From NCBI GenBank assembly GCA_017428245.1, contig JAFRRF010000053.1, positions 1 to 64,000 on the forward strand: 64,000 nt of DNA, given 5' to 3'. Source of the stretch: Bacteroidales bacterium (lineage in GTDB: Bacteria > Bacteroidota > Bacteroidia > Bacteroidales > UBA932). The position numbers were made by a program, and so were the translations under genes. Below, piece by piece: positions 35,826-44,395 of this stretch; the first letter of the stretch is position 1; each line of letters begins with the position of its first letter. A model generated the notes under the pieces. That model was not told where the DNA came from, did not search any database, and was given only the letters and a program-made list of their open reading frames with translations.

Positions 35826-37601
35826 ATGAAAAAGAATATTTTTACCATACTTCTCGCGGCTATCGTCCTCGTAAGCCTCTCCGGTTGCAGCGAGTACCTC
35901 AACCGGGTTCCGCTCGACAGCAATTCTGATGCGACCAACTGGAGCAACGAAGCCGCCATCGAGACATATTCCTGGAATCTCTACGGTGATCTCTCCGGTT
36001 GGTCCTATGGCAATGGCTGGACCCGCGGCCAGTACCATAGCGAACCGCTCACCGATGACTATTCTACGGAATCCTTCTCCCAATTCACCGTCAGCATTCC
36101 CGGTGACGCCGCCAGTTGGAGTACGCCGTACGAGCGGATCCGGAAGGCCAATGTGATGCTCGCCCGCATCGACCAGGTACCCAACCTGCCCGAAGCGGCT
36201 GCCAACCACTGGCGCGGCGTCGCCCGTTTCTTCCGTGCCCTGCATCATTTCGAACTCCTGAAGACCTACGGTGACGTGGTCTGGGTCGACGGCGAAGTCG
36301 ACATCGCCGACGCCGAGGCCCTGCAGCGTGCCCGCGACAACCGTGTGACGGTGGCCGACAACATCGTGGCCGACCTGCAGTTCGCAGTCAACAACTGCTA
36401 CGCCCCGTCCAAGGCTGCCGCCAATACGGTCAACAACATGGTCGCCGCCGCCTTCCTTTCCCGCGTCGCCCTCTATGAGGGTGCCTGGGAGAAATACCAC
36501 GGCACGGCCGGCGGTCACGCCGACACCTTCTACAACACGGCGAAAGAGGCTGCCGGCAAAGTGATCAGCAGCGGTCTGTACACCATCAACACCACGTACA
36601 AGAAGAACTATATGGCGCAGAACCTGAGCGGCAATACCGAGATGATCCTCTTCAAGCGCTACGCGTATATGGGCAGCGGCGGTGCCACCACCCTGGCCCA
36701 CGCCACTTTCGGCTGGAGCGACTCCTCCACCCCGACCTGGGGCCTGACCAAGAGCGCTGTCGAGAACTACGCCATGTCCAACGGCCTTCCGACCCATATG
36801 GTCGAATATGACGACCAGACCATCGCCGGCGTGTTCGAGAACCGCGACGCCCGTCTGACCGCCACCGTGTACAAGGAGGTCATTCCGGTCACGCAGCTCG
36901 CCTACATCGAAGGTATCGTCTCCACGACCGGTTACTGGACCTACAAGTTCGTTCCGCTCGACGAGTACAACGTCCGTACCGGCAACTCCACCTGGAACGG
37001 CCCGTACAACGACACCGACGGCCCGATCTTCGCTTATCCCGAAGTCCTGCTCAACTATGCCGAGGCTTGCGCCGAACTGGGCAGCTGCACGCAGAGCGAC
37101 CTCGACAAGACGGTCAATGTGCTGCGCCAGCGTCACGGCAACATCCCGGCCCTGACGGTCGCCGGCACCGGCTGCTCCGTGAACGGCACCGCCATCACCA
37201 AGGATCCGAAAGATCCGGCTGCCAACGTCCTGATCCAGGAGATCCGACGCGAGCGCCGCAGCGAACTGATGGCCGATGGCTTCCGCCACGCCGACCTGAT
37301 GCGCTGGGCTCTCGGTGAGAATCTCGACACGGCGAAGAACCCCGACGGCTATGTCGGTGTCTCCAAGGCTGTCGTCGAAGAATATGTCGCCAAGTACAAC
37401 GCACAGGGCGGCACCCAGGTCTCTCTCGACAAGGTCCTGAGCAACAACTACTTCACGACCTCCGGCTACAAGTCGCCGTATAATACGCCCGATTGCGGGG
37501 GTTCGATCGCCCGCACCTGGAACGACAAGTATTATCTGGAGCCGATCCCGGGCAATCAGCTCACACTCGACCCGAACCTCGGCCAGAACCCTGGCTGGTA
37601 A
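35826..37601 (+). CDS. SusD/RagB-like outer-membrane lipoprotein, locus 2
   Basis: The 591-residue protein has a lipoprotein signal with lipobox LSGC (Cys20) followed by SEYLNRVPLDSNSDATNWSN, the start typical of classical SusD. Tetratricopeptide-like helices and the C-terminal block IQEIRRERRSELMADGFRHADLMRW (split here as IQEIRRERRSELMADG and FRHADLMRW) are family hallmarks. It pairs with the SusC at 32430 and ends just before a strong terminator (37636-37667). No further genes follow in this locus. Confidence 0.92.
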   Translation: MKKNIFTILLAAIVLVSLSGCSEYLNRVPLDSNSDATNWSNEAAIETYSWNLYGDLSGWSYGNGWTRGQYHSEPLTDDYSTESFSQFTVSIPGDAASWSTPYERIRKANVMLARIDQVPNLPEAAANHWRGVARFFRALHHFELLKTYGDVVWVDGEVDIADAEALQRARDNRVTVADNIVADLQFAVNNCYAPSKAAANTVNNMVAAAFLSRVALYEGAWEKYHGTAGGHADTFYNTAKEAAGKVISSGLYTINTTYKKNYMAQNLSGNTEMILFKRYAYMGSGGATTLAHATFGWSDSSTPTWGLTKSAVENYAMSNGLPTHMVEYDDQTIAGVFENRDARLTATVYKEVIPVTQLAYIEGIVSTTGYWTYKFVPLDEYNVRTGNSTWNGPYNDTDGPIFAYPEVLLNYAEACAELGSCTQSDLDKTVNVLRQRHGNIPALTVAGTGCSVNGTAITKDPKDPAANVLIQEIRRERRSELMADGFRHADLMRWALGENLDTAKNPDGYVGVSKAVVEEYVAKYNAQGGTQVSLDKVLSNNYFTTSGYKSPYNTPDCGGSIARTWNDKYYLEPIPGNQLTLDPNLGQNPGW

Positions 37602-37608
37602 GATTATG

Positions 37609-37715
37609 AGATCCCCGGTCAAGCCGGGGATGATGAAAGAGCCGTTCCTAAGAGCGGCTCTTTTTTTGCGTCATGCCCGGCTTTTGCGTCATGCCCGGCT
37701 CCGACCGGGCATCTA
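37609..37715 (+). repeat. Cluster of REP family A palindromes after SusD
   Basis: ATCCCCGG (37611-37618) / CCGGGGAT (37624-37631) in minus orientation, then two plus-strand units, GCGTCATGCCCGGC (incomplete) and a full ATGCCCGG...CCGGGCAT palindrome ending at ~37713. The first shows a third stem variant in which both arms changed together. They surround the terminator at 37636-37667. Confidence 0.7.
37636..37667 (+). terminator. Rho-independent terminator of the second SusC/SusD locus
   Basis: Arms AAAGAGCCG (37636-37644) and CGGCTCTTT (37655-37663) form a 9-bp stem with a 10-base loop, running into seven T (37661-37667). It lies 34 bases after the SusD stop on the plus strand. This is the clearest classical terminator in the window. 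Confidence 0.85.
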
Positions 37716-37719
37716 TTAT

Positions 37720-38193
37720 TTACAGAAACTTGAAAATATAGAATAGCATCACCGCGCTGGCGGTCAGCTTCAAGCCCGTACTGAGCAGGAATCCAAGAAA
37801 ACTGCCAAAGGCGGGCTTTACTGAATCTGCCACGGCCTGGCCGCTGACCAGCACTTCGGCGGCCAGGGCGCCCAGGAAACTGCCGAGGATCATCCCCCAC
37901 GGCGGGAAGAAAATCAGGCCCACGATCAGGCCCACGAAGGAACCGCGGCCGGCGGCCTTCGATCCGCCTGTCTTGGTTGTTACCCAGGAGGGCGCCACAT
38001 AATCAAGGATCGTGACTACGATCGTGATGACCAGCCACACGATCAGCAGCCGGGTTGTAAACCCGTCCGGGTGGGTAAACCACACCAGCAGCATCCCCAG
38101 CCACGACAGCGGCGGGCCGGGGATGACGGGCAGGATGCATCCGACAAGGCCGATGATGCCGAGTAATACGGCAATTATTTTCAGAGCAATCAT
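37720..38193 (-). CDS. DUF456 family membrane protein
   Basis: The 157-residue protein is almost entirely hydrophobic with about four membrane segments. It starts MIALKIIAVLLGIIGLVGCI with the conserved LPVIPGPPLSWLGMLLVW, then YVAPSWVTTKTGGSKAAGRG and FPPWGMILGSFLGALAAEV, matching DUF456. Function is unknown. It follows pepC on the same strand after ~100 bases that hold two GC hairpins. Confidence 0.85.
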   Translation of the reverse strand: MIALKIIAVLLGIIGLVGCILPVIPGPPLSWLGMLLVWFTHPDGFTTRLLIVWLVITIVVTILDYVAPSWVTTKTGGSKAAGRGSFVGLIVGLIFFPPWGMILGSFLGALAAEVLVSGQAVADSVKPAFGSFLGFLLSTGLKLTASAVMLFYIFKFL

Positions 38194-38208
38194 TTTGGCG
38201 TCTAATAT

Positions 38209-38291
38209 GCGCCATCAGGCGCTAGCGGAAGCCGTTGCGGGAGCCTCGTGTAATAGCAGGCTGAAGCGGCGGGGTTCGGGGCAGCGCCCCG
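38209..38291 (-). other. Two hairpins between pepC and the DUF456 gene
   Basis: GCGCC-ATCA-GGCGC (38209-38222) and CGGGGC-AGC-GCCCCG (38277-38291) flank a gene-free stretch. The second touches the pepC stop codon and may act as a weak terminator or message stabiliser; neither is followed by a T-run. Confidence 0.35.
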
Positions 38292-39686
38292 TCAAAACAT
38301 ATAGTCCCAGGCAGGAAGCTGGATGGGCTTGGTCTTGGCGGCCTTCAGGGCTTTCTCGCTCAGGTACTTCTTGTTGATGACGATGCGGAACAGGTATTCG
38401 TCGAACCACCGGTCGGTGAAGGTCACGTAGCCGTGGTTGCCCGAAGCCGGGCCCCAGCTGTTCTCGAGTTCCCATTTCACCGGGACGTCGTTCTCGTCGG
38501 TGTCGCAGCCGATCAGGGTCATCGCGTGCGTCGAGCCGCTCTGACGGGTGAGGATGCGGGCCTTCTTGTCCATATCGAGCGTAATGCCGAAGAGCGACGC
38601 GTAGTCATAGTAGTCCACGTCCATAATGCCTTTCTCGCGGTCGCTCTGTTTGCCCACGTCGCAGGAGATATAGAGCGGCGTATTGTCTTTGATCGAAGCC
38701 AGGGCCGCCGGTTTGATCTCTTCGTTCGGCAGGTTCAGGTAGCACCAGTTGATGCCTTCGTACGTGTTGCGGTAGGACGTGATGTCATAGACCTTATAGT
38801 ATTCACGGGTCGGGTCGTTCATGATCATGATGAACGTGTCCGGATTGTAGTCGGCCGGGATGATTCCTTTGTAGAACTCCATCGGCGTGGTCTTCAGCGT
38901 CTTCACCTCACCTTTGGCGTCGCGGTAACGCCAGGTGAACTCCGTCGGCGGCTCGCCGAGGCAAAGAGCCAGCACGCGATAGACCTCTTTCATGATCTCG
39001 ATCTTCTTGGCCTCGAGGGCTTTCTGCTTGGCGCCGGAAGCGGCCATTTCGCGCAGGTGCCAGCCGCCGGTGCGCAGCAATTCATTGAGCACGCCCCTTA
39101 TCTGCGAAGTGTTGTTGGAATGCTCGGTCTCGGGCATCACGACCTGCGGAACGACACCGTATTTCTCGGCCGCATCCCAGAAAAGGTTCCATACGCCGCC
39201 GTCGGCGACAGGTGACTTGAAGTAGAATTCCACGTCACGGTCGGTGATGTCGCGGTCAGCCGTGGCGATGACGTTCTCCAGGAAAAGATTCGCTTTCTCG
39301 AACTGGTCCCAGAAGAAGGTGTAGTTGTGGGAGAAGTCGAATTCCTTGAGATTGTATTTCTTCATCACGGCCGGACGGAGCACGTTCATCGAGGTGAACA
39401 TCCAGCAGCGGCCGGAGCTGAGCTGGTTGGTGATGCCGCTCACGTCGCAGCGATACTTGAAGAAGTGGTCGATCGCACCGGCTTTCTCGTGGTTGTAGGT
39501 GAATGCCTTGATGTTCTTTTCGCGGGTCAGGGCGTTCTGGACGGCTTTGGTGGAGGCATCCTTGACAAAACTTCCGCGGATTTCCTGAAGTTCGGCAGGA
39601 CCGATGGTCTGGGCGCCGGCGAGATACCCGGTCAGGCCGGGCATGACGCTGATGATCCAAATAAGGGTAATGAGGGTCTTTTTCAT
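38292..39686 (-). CDS. pepC: Secreted aminopeptidase C / bleomycin-hydrolase-type cysteine peptidase (C1B)
   Basis: The 464-residue protein has the C1B triad: Cys in SSGRCWMFTSMNVLRP, His in STHAMTLIGCD and Asn in WELENSWGPASGNHGY. I choose the start at 39684-39686 (MKKTLITLIWIISVMPG), which yields a signal peptide, so the enzyme is exported unlike classical cytoplasmic PepC. Part of that signal peptide (VMPGLTGYLAG) is encoded by a REP palindrome (39622-39649). The stop of the M24 peptidase gene lies one base upstream, so both probably act together on peptides. Confidence 0.9.
   Translation of the reverse strand: MKKTLITLIWIISVMPGLTGYLAGAQTIGPAELQEIRGSFVKDASTKAVQNALTREKNIKAFTYNHEKAGAIDHFFKYRCDVSGITNQLSSGRCWMFTSMNVLRPAVMKKYNLKEFDFSHNYTFFWDQFEKANLFLENVIATADRDITDRDVEFYFKSPVADGGVWNLFWDAAEKYGVVPQVVMPETEHSNNTSQIRGVLNELLRTGGWHLREMAASGAKQKALEAKKIEIMKEVYRVLALCLGEPPTEFTWRYRDAKGEVKTLKTTPMEFYKGIIPADYNPDTFIMIMNDPTREYYKVYDITSYRNTYEGINWCYLNLPNEEIKPAALASIKDNTPLYISCDVGKQSDREKGIMDVDYYDYASLFGITLDMDKKARILTRQSGSTHAMTLIGCDTDENDVPVKWELENSWGPASGNHGYVTFTDRWFDEYLFRIVINKKYLSEKALKAAKTKPIQLPAWDYMF
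39622..39649 (-). repeat. REP family A palindrome inside the pepC coding sequence
   Basis: This 28-base stretch matches the intergenic REP at 4248-4275 at all but one position (one base changed in the left arm, ATACCCGG for ATGCCCGG). It lies in frame within the signal peptide and encodes about nine residues around VMPGLTGYL. It is the only family A copy in the window located inside a gene. Confidence 0.8.
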
Positions 39687-39687
39687 A

Positions 39688-41082
39688 TCAGTCGGTATAC
39701 ATTGTATTTTCGATTTCTTCCACGGTGATCGGGAGCCGTTTCGCACCGAGGATGCGGGCGCCTGCCGGGGTGATGAGCAGATCGTCTTCGAGGCGGATGC
39801 CGCCGAAGGTGTAATAGCTCTCAAGTTTGTCGAAATTCACGAACTGGGCGTTGTGCCCTTCGCTCTTCCATTTCTCGATGAGGGCAGGAATGAAATAGAT
39901 GCCCGGCTCGTCGGTGATCACGTGGCCGGGGACCAGTTTGCGGGCCATACGGAGCGAACCGAGGCCGAGCTGTTTGGCACGGGTCTGGTCGGGGTCGTAG
40001 CCCACGTAGTTCTCGCCGAGGTCTTCCATGTCGTGGACGTCAAGGCCCATATTATGGCCCAGACCGTGCGGCATGAAGAGGCCCTGCACACCGGCGGCCA
40101 CCATCTCGTCGACATCGCCGCGGACGAGGCCGAGGTTCTTGAGACCCTGCACGATGATCTTCGAAGCTCCCAGATGCACGTCGCGGTAGGTCACGCCCGG
40201 CCGGGCGGCCTCGCGCGCATAGTCGTTGGCCGTCAGGACGATTTCATAGATATCTTTCTGCTTCTGGGTGAACTTGCCGCCCGTCGGGAGGGTGCGGGTA
40301 TTGTCGGAGCAGTAGTGCGACGGCACTTCCGCGCCGGCGTCGATCACGCAGAGCTGGCCTTCGGTCAGAACGGCTGCGTGGTTGTGGTTATGGAGCGTCT
40401 CGCCGCGCTGGGAGAGGATGGTCGGGAACGAAATCATCGGGCCGGCGCCCTTGACGACGCCTTCCATCACGCCCACCAGTTCCTGCTCCACCATGCCGAC
40501 GCGGAGCATCTTCATCGCGGCGTAATGCATCGCGTAGCCCAGGTTGCAGGCCTTGTCGATCTCTTCGATCTCGCAGGGTTCCTTGATGAGGCGGAGCGCC
40601 ACCACGGCCTTGATCAGGTCGACGCTGGCGCCGGCTTTCATTTCGTCGAAGCCGATGCCGAGCAGTTTGTGCAGCAGGATCTTGTTGTGGTTGCGGTACG
40701 GCGGCAGATAGTGGATCTTGCGGCCTTTGTCCTGCGCTGCCTTGAGGCAGTCGGCCAGGCGGGCGAACGGGGCGGTATTCGCCACGCCCACCGTCGCGGC
40801 CTGGTCGGCAATCAGCGGCTGGGGACCCATCCAGATGATGTCGTCGATGTCGACGTCGTCGCCGAAGATCCATTCTTCGCCGCTTTCCGCGTCGATGACC
40901 GCGGCCAGGTCGGGTTTGTCGAGTCCGAATAAATACAGGAACGAGCTGTCCTGCCGGAACTGATACTGATTGTCAGGATAATTGCAGCTGGCCTCGCTGT
41001 TGCCCAGCAGCAGGATCACGCCTTCACGCACCTGCTCCAGCAGGCGTTTCCGGCGGGAAATATAGACTTGTTTGTCGAACAT
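39688..41082 (-). CDS. Xaa-Pro aminopeptidase-type M24 metallopeptidase
   Basis: M24B enzymes remove an N-terminal residue before proline using two metal ions. The 464-residue protein has an N-terminal creatinase-like domain (LLLGNSEASCNYPDNQYQFR) and the M24 fold with metal ligands in LCVIDAGAEVPSHYCSDNTR, LFMPHGLGHNMGLDVHD, ITDEPGIYF and GGIRLEDDLLITP. I prefer the ATG at 41080-41082 (MFDKQVYISRR); an ATG at 41106 would lie at the predicted transcription start. It lies one base from pepC in a two-gene peptidase operon. No signal peptide is visible, so it is probably cytoplasmic. Confidence 0.9.
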   Translation of the reverse strand: MFDKQVYISRRKRLLEQVREGVILLLGNSEASCNYPDNQYQFRQDSSFLYLFGLDKPDLAAVIDAESGEEWIFGDDVDIDDIIWMGPQPLIADQAATVGVANTAPFARLADCLKAAQDKGRKIHYLPPYRNHNKILLHKLLGIGFDEMKAGASVDLIKAVVALRLIKEPCEIEEIDKACNLGYAMHYAAMKMLRVGMVEQELVGVMEGVVKGAGPMISFPTILSQRGETLHNHNHAAVLTEGQLCVIDAGAEVPSHYCSDNTRTLPTGGKFTQKQKDIYEIVLTANDYAREAARPGVTYRDVHLGASKIIVQGLKNLGLVRGDVDEMVAAGVQGLFMPHGLGHNMGLDVHDMEDLGENYVGYDPDQTRAKQLGLGSLRMARKLVPGHVITDEPGIYFIPALIEKWKSEGHNAQFVNFDKLESYYTFGGIRLEDDLLITPAGARILGAKRLPITVEEIENTMYTD

Positions 41083-41110
41083 ATCGATGAGTGATTTGAT
41101 GTACAATTTG

Positions 41111-41181
41111 TAAAATTAAGAAAAAATAATGGAACCACCATTTGTTGTGAAAACACTTTTGCGGCAAAACCCATATCTTTG
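41111..41181. promoter_or_regulatory. Divergent promoters of the M24-pepC operon and the NagB/PIG-L gene
   Basis: Minus strand: TAATTTTA (41111-41118), one base off consensus, ~30 bases before the preferred M24 start. Plus strand: TATCTTTG (41174-41181), 20 bases before the ATG at 41202. The intervening bases are AT-rich. Clear -33 elements are not obvious. Confidence 0.5.
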
Positions 41182-41201
41182 TACAGATAAATTCCAAGGA
41201 T

Positions 41202-43130
41202 ATGAAACGCGAGCATTTTACGCTGCCCTATGATGGCGGCCTCATCGAGAAAGACCTCCCGAAAGGAATCCTTCATTCGTACGAAAAAGTCTGGACCCAC
41301 ATCTTCGAAGATGCCGCTCCGGCATCGGATGCCGTTGCCGACATCATCGTGGACGCGATCAAGCATACGGAGGGCCGTCTGTTCCGCCTCGGACTGACCA
41401 CCGGCTCAACCCCGGCGCCGCTCTACAACGAACTGGCCCGCCGTTACCAGGCCGGCGAAGTCTCCTTCAGGAACGTCGAGGTCGTCTCCATCGACGAATA
41501 CTATCCCTCCACGCGGGAAGAGCGCCAGAGCCGCAACTTCCAGCTGCACGAGGCACTGCTCGACAAGGTGGACATCCTGGAAGAGAACATCCATATCCCC
41601 GACGGCAGCATTCCGCAGGACAGCGTATCGCAGTACAATACGGATTTCGACAAGATCGCCCGCGATCTCGACCTGCTGGTAATCGGCATCGGCGAGCAGG
41701 GGCAGGTCGGTTTCAACGAAGCCGGCACCACACCCAAAAGCCGGACCCGCGCCGTGCGCCTTTCCTATCCTTCCCGCAAGCGGCAGGCCCGCTTCTTCAA
41801 CGGCGACCTGGCCTCCACGCCGACGATGGCCCTGACCATCGGTATCAGCACGATGATGTCCGCCAAAAAGATTATCCTGATGGCCTGGGGCGAAGACAAG
41901 GCCGCCGCCGTCAAAGCCGTCGCCGAAGGCACGCCGACCCCGGCCTGCCCGGCCTCTTTCCTGCAACTCCACGACGATATCAGCTTCTACGTGGACCAGA
42001 ACGCCGCCGCCCAGCTCACCCGTGTCGTCGCCCCGTGGCTCATCGGCCCGTGCGACTGGACGCGCAAATACGTTCGCGGCGCGGTGGTATGGCTCTGCCA
42101 GACCGTCCACAAACCGATCCTCAAGCTGACGGAGAAAGATTATCTCGAGAACTCGCTGGGCGAACTGCTCGAGAAATTCGGTCCCTACGACAAGATCAAC
42201 ATCGAGGTGTTCAACGACCTCCAGCATACCATCACCGGTTGGCCGGGCGGCAAACCCAATGCCGACGACTCGACCCGCCCCGTGGCCGCCAAGCCGTTCC
42301 CGAAGACCGTGCTCATCTTCTCGCCGCACCCCGATGACGACGTGATCTCGATGGGCGGCACCTTCATCCGCCTGGCCAGCCAGGGGCACAACGTGCACGT
42401 GGCTTACGAGACATCCGGTAACGTGGCCGTCCACGACGACGTGGTGCTCCAGCATATGGACTGCGCGTACCAGCTGGGCTTCGCCGACAAGTTCGCCGAA
42501 GTCAAAGCGCTGATCGACAGCAAAGTTCCGGGCGAACCCGAACCGCGCAAGCTCCTGGAGATCAAAGGCGCCATCCGCCGCAGCGAAGCCCGCGGCGCCG
42601 TCCGCTCCTTCGGCCTGAACGACAACACCAACGCCCACTTCCTCAACCTTCCTTTCTACGAATCGGGCGGCATCAAGAAGAACCCGCGCACGCAGGCCGA
42701 CGTGGATATCATCAAGAAACTGATCTCCGGTCTCAAGCCGCATATGATATTTATGGCCGGCGACCTGGCCGACCCGCACGGCACGCACCGCGTCTGCACC
42801 GAGGCGGCGCTCGAAGCCGTAGAGCAGTTGCGCGAAGAAGGCTGCCCGTGGATCGCCGACACCCACATCTGGCTCTACCGCGGTGCCTGGATGGAATGGG
42901 AGCTCGGCCGCGTGGACATGGCCGTGCCGCTCAGCCCCGACGAAGTCATCAAGAAGCGCCACGCCATCTTCCGCCACCTCTCGCAGAAAGACATCGTCCC
43001 GTTCCCGGGCGAGGACCCGCGCGAGTTCTGGCAGCGCGCCGAAGAGCGCACGCAGAACACCGCCCGTCTCTACGACGAACTCGGCATGGCCGAATACCAG
43101 GCCATGGAAGTCTTCCTGAAGCTCTGCTAA
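41202..43130 (+). CDS. nagB: Glucosamine-6-phosphate deaminase-like / PIG-L deacetylase fusion with altered active site
   Basis: The 642-residue protein joins an N-terminal NagB domain (residues ~25-290; LGLTTGSTPAPLYNEL, VVSIDEYYP) to a C-terminal PIG-L domain (from ~370; FSPHPDDDVISMGG, DLADPHGTHR), a fusion found in Bacteroidota. NagB converts glucosamine-6-phosphate to fructose-6-phosphate and ammonia; PIG-L proteins deacetylate N-acetylglucosamine derivatives. In the loop that is GxGxDGHxxFNEP in active enzymes, this protein reads GIGEQGQVGFNEAG, so the catalytic Asp and His appear as Gln166 and Gln168. Deaminase activity is therefore doubtful, while the PIG-L motifs look intact. Confidence 0.8.
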   Translation: MKREHFTLPYDGGLIEKDLPKGILHSYEKVWTHIFEDAAPASDAVADIIVDAIKHTEGRLFRLGLTTGSTPAPLYNELARRYQAGEVSFRNVEVVSIDEYYPSTREERQSRNFQLHEALLDKVDILEENIHIPDGSIPQDSVSQYNTDFDKIARDLDLLVIGIGEQGQVGFNEAGTTPKSRTRAVRLSYPSRKRQARFFNGDLASTPTMALTIGISTMMSAKKIILMAWGEDKAAAVKAVAEGTPTPACPASFLQLHDDISFYVDQNAAAQLTRVVAPWLIGPCDWTRKYVRGAVVWLCQTVHKPILKLTEKDYLENSLGELLEKFGPYDKINIEVFNDLQHTITGWPGGKPNADDSTRPVAAKPFPKTVLIFSPHPDDDVISMGGTFIRLASQGHNVHVAYETSGNVAVHDDVVLQHMDCAYQLGFADKFAEVKALIDSKVPGEPEPRKLLEIKGAIRRSEARGAVRSFGLNDNTNAHFLNLPFYESGGIKKNPRTQADVDIIKKLISGLKPHMIFMAGDLADPHGTHRVCTEAALEAVEQLREEGCPWIADTHIWLYRGAWMEWELGRVDMAVPLSPDEVIKKRHAIFRHLSQKDIVPFPGEDPREFWQRAEERTQNTARLYDELGMAEYQAMEVFLKLC

Positions 43131-43159
43131 AAGACCGCCGGACAGCCGGGGGGCACATC

Positions 43160-43214
43160 CTTTGTCATGCCCGGCTTCGATCTGTTTCGTCATGCCCGGC
43201 CTGACCGGGCATCT
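43160..43214 (+). repeat. REP family A units after the NagB/PIG-L gene
   Basis: An incomplete unit (GTCATGCCCGGC, from 43164) is followed by a full palindrome ATGCCCGG (43192-43199) / CCGGGCAT (43205-43212). It touches the left end of a family B element (43219). With that element it fills the gap of about 350 bases after 43130; no gene is seen there. Confidence 0.75.
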
Positions 43215-43218
43215 ATTC

Positions 43219-43359
43219 CGCCAAACAGCCGCAAGCCCATCGGCCCCACACGCTCTGTGGGGCCGTTTTCTTTGCGCCATGGCCCGATTTCGGCCCCTGG
43301 CGCAAGGGAACCTGCTCTCTATCCTCGTCTGACAGGGATTGCTTTGCGCCTATTTGGCG
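43219..43359 (-). repeat. Family B palindromic element, copy 1 (inverted)
   Basis: 141 bases bounded by near-inverted ends CGCCAAACAGCCGCAA (43219) and TTTGCGCCTATTTGGCG (43343-43359). It contains the hairpins GGCCCCACA...TGTGGGGCC and GCGCCA...TGGCGC. Read on the minus strand it aligns with copy 2 (44738-44878). Together they bracket the second RAYT as inverted repeats. Confidence 0.8.
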
Positions 43360-43480
43360 AAAACGCTATTTTCGAAAGATTTCTTTGGCAGATTGCCGAA
43401 AAAAGACCACTTTTACACCAGACAAATCTTCTGCTGTCATCGTGAAAGGTGGCGAGAGAATGAGGCGTGAGCGAAAAACG

Positions 43481-44395
43481 ATGCATTCCAAACAATTCTT
43501 CCATATTTGCGCCAATGGCGCCGACGCCCGCAACTTCGTTGTCTGCGATGGTGATTATTATGCTGCTTTCAACCTGATCGGCGTGTGCGCCGCAAACTGT
43601 CCGGGGGTAATCGTTGTATCGTATTCCATCGAAGACAGCCATCCGCACATCCTTCTATGGGGAACCGAAGCGGATTGCGCCGCTTTCAAAGAACTGTTCG
43701 AACGCCTCTATCGGCATTATGCCGCCGCGACCCGAAAAAAAGGCGCCGATCTTTACCTTCACTGTGAGCTGTACCCCATCGGAGATGATGAAGATTATCT
43801 TCGCAACGTAGCCGTCTATACCATCATCCAGCCGACGAAAGACGGCAAGCCGGTGATGTACCACGACTATCGCTGGGGAACCGGTTCCCTGTATTTCCGC
43901 AATCAGTATTACACGCCCGTCTGGTACTTCGACGAAAATGGGAAGATTCGACAGCCCGAGCGGTTCGGAGACCAGGACTCATTGACAAAAAGGCAGTTGT
44001 TGCATTCCCGTATGCTTACGGTTCCTGACGACTGGCTGGTCTGCAACGGGTTCATCCTGCCAACCAATTACATCGACATCGCCCGGTTTGAAAGTATCTA
44101 CCAGACACATAACCGATACCGGGTCTTTCTTTCAAGCCCCCGGAAAAGAGAAGAAGAAATGTTGCGGAAGATGGTCGAGTATCGAGGTGTGATGATGGAG
44201 GATCTGGAAGCCCGCAAGCTATGCGGCGATGTGTGCAAGCAACTGTTTGGTACACGCGATCCCCGTCGGTTGGATACGACGAAACGGATTATGCTCGCCC
44301 AGCAACTTCGGCGGCAATACCGGATGACCTTCCGGCAATTGGCAACGCTCGTCCGGCTTCCCGAAGGAGAAATCCGGACCTATGTCCGGCATTGA
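43481..44395 (+). CDS. RAYT-like Y1/HUH transposase, second copy (divergent)
   Basis: The 304-residue protein has the HxH motif in SIEDSHPHILLWG (His54, His56) and a candidate catalytic tyrosine in VAVYTIIQPTKDG (Tyr113), at the same spacing as in the RAYT at 4571. The ATG at 43481 (MHSKQFFHICANG) aligns with the start of that protein; an ATG at 43460 is also possible. The C-terminal half ends in a helix-turn-helix-like stretch (MTFRQLATLVRLPEGEIRTY). It is bracketed by inverted family B elements, and its stop abuts the stop of the converging DUF3784 gene. Identity to the first RAYT is low but the plan is the same. Confidence 0.7.
   Translation: MHSKQFFHICANGADARNFVVCDGDYYAAFNLIGVCAANCPGVIVVSYSIEDSHPHILLWGTEADCAAFKELFERLYRHYAAATRKKGADLYLHCELYPIGDDEDYLRNVAVYTIIQPTKDGKPVMYHDYRWGTGSLYFRNQYYTPVWYFDENGKIRQPERFGDQDSLTKRQLLHSRMLTVPDDWLVCNGFILPTNYIDIARFESIYQTHNRYRVFLSSPRKREEEMLRKMVEYRGVMMEDLEARKLCGDVCKQLFGTRDPRRLDTTKRIMLAQQLRRQYRMTFRQLATLVRLPEGEIRTYVRH

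Noticed and set aside
43385..43480. Upstream extension of the second RAYT (start at 43385)
   Set aside because: The added residues lie close to the repeat element and do not align with the first RAYT, whose start corresponds to 43481.
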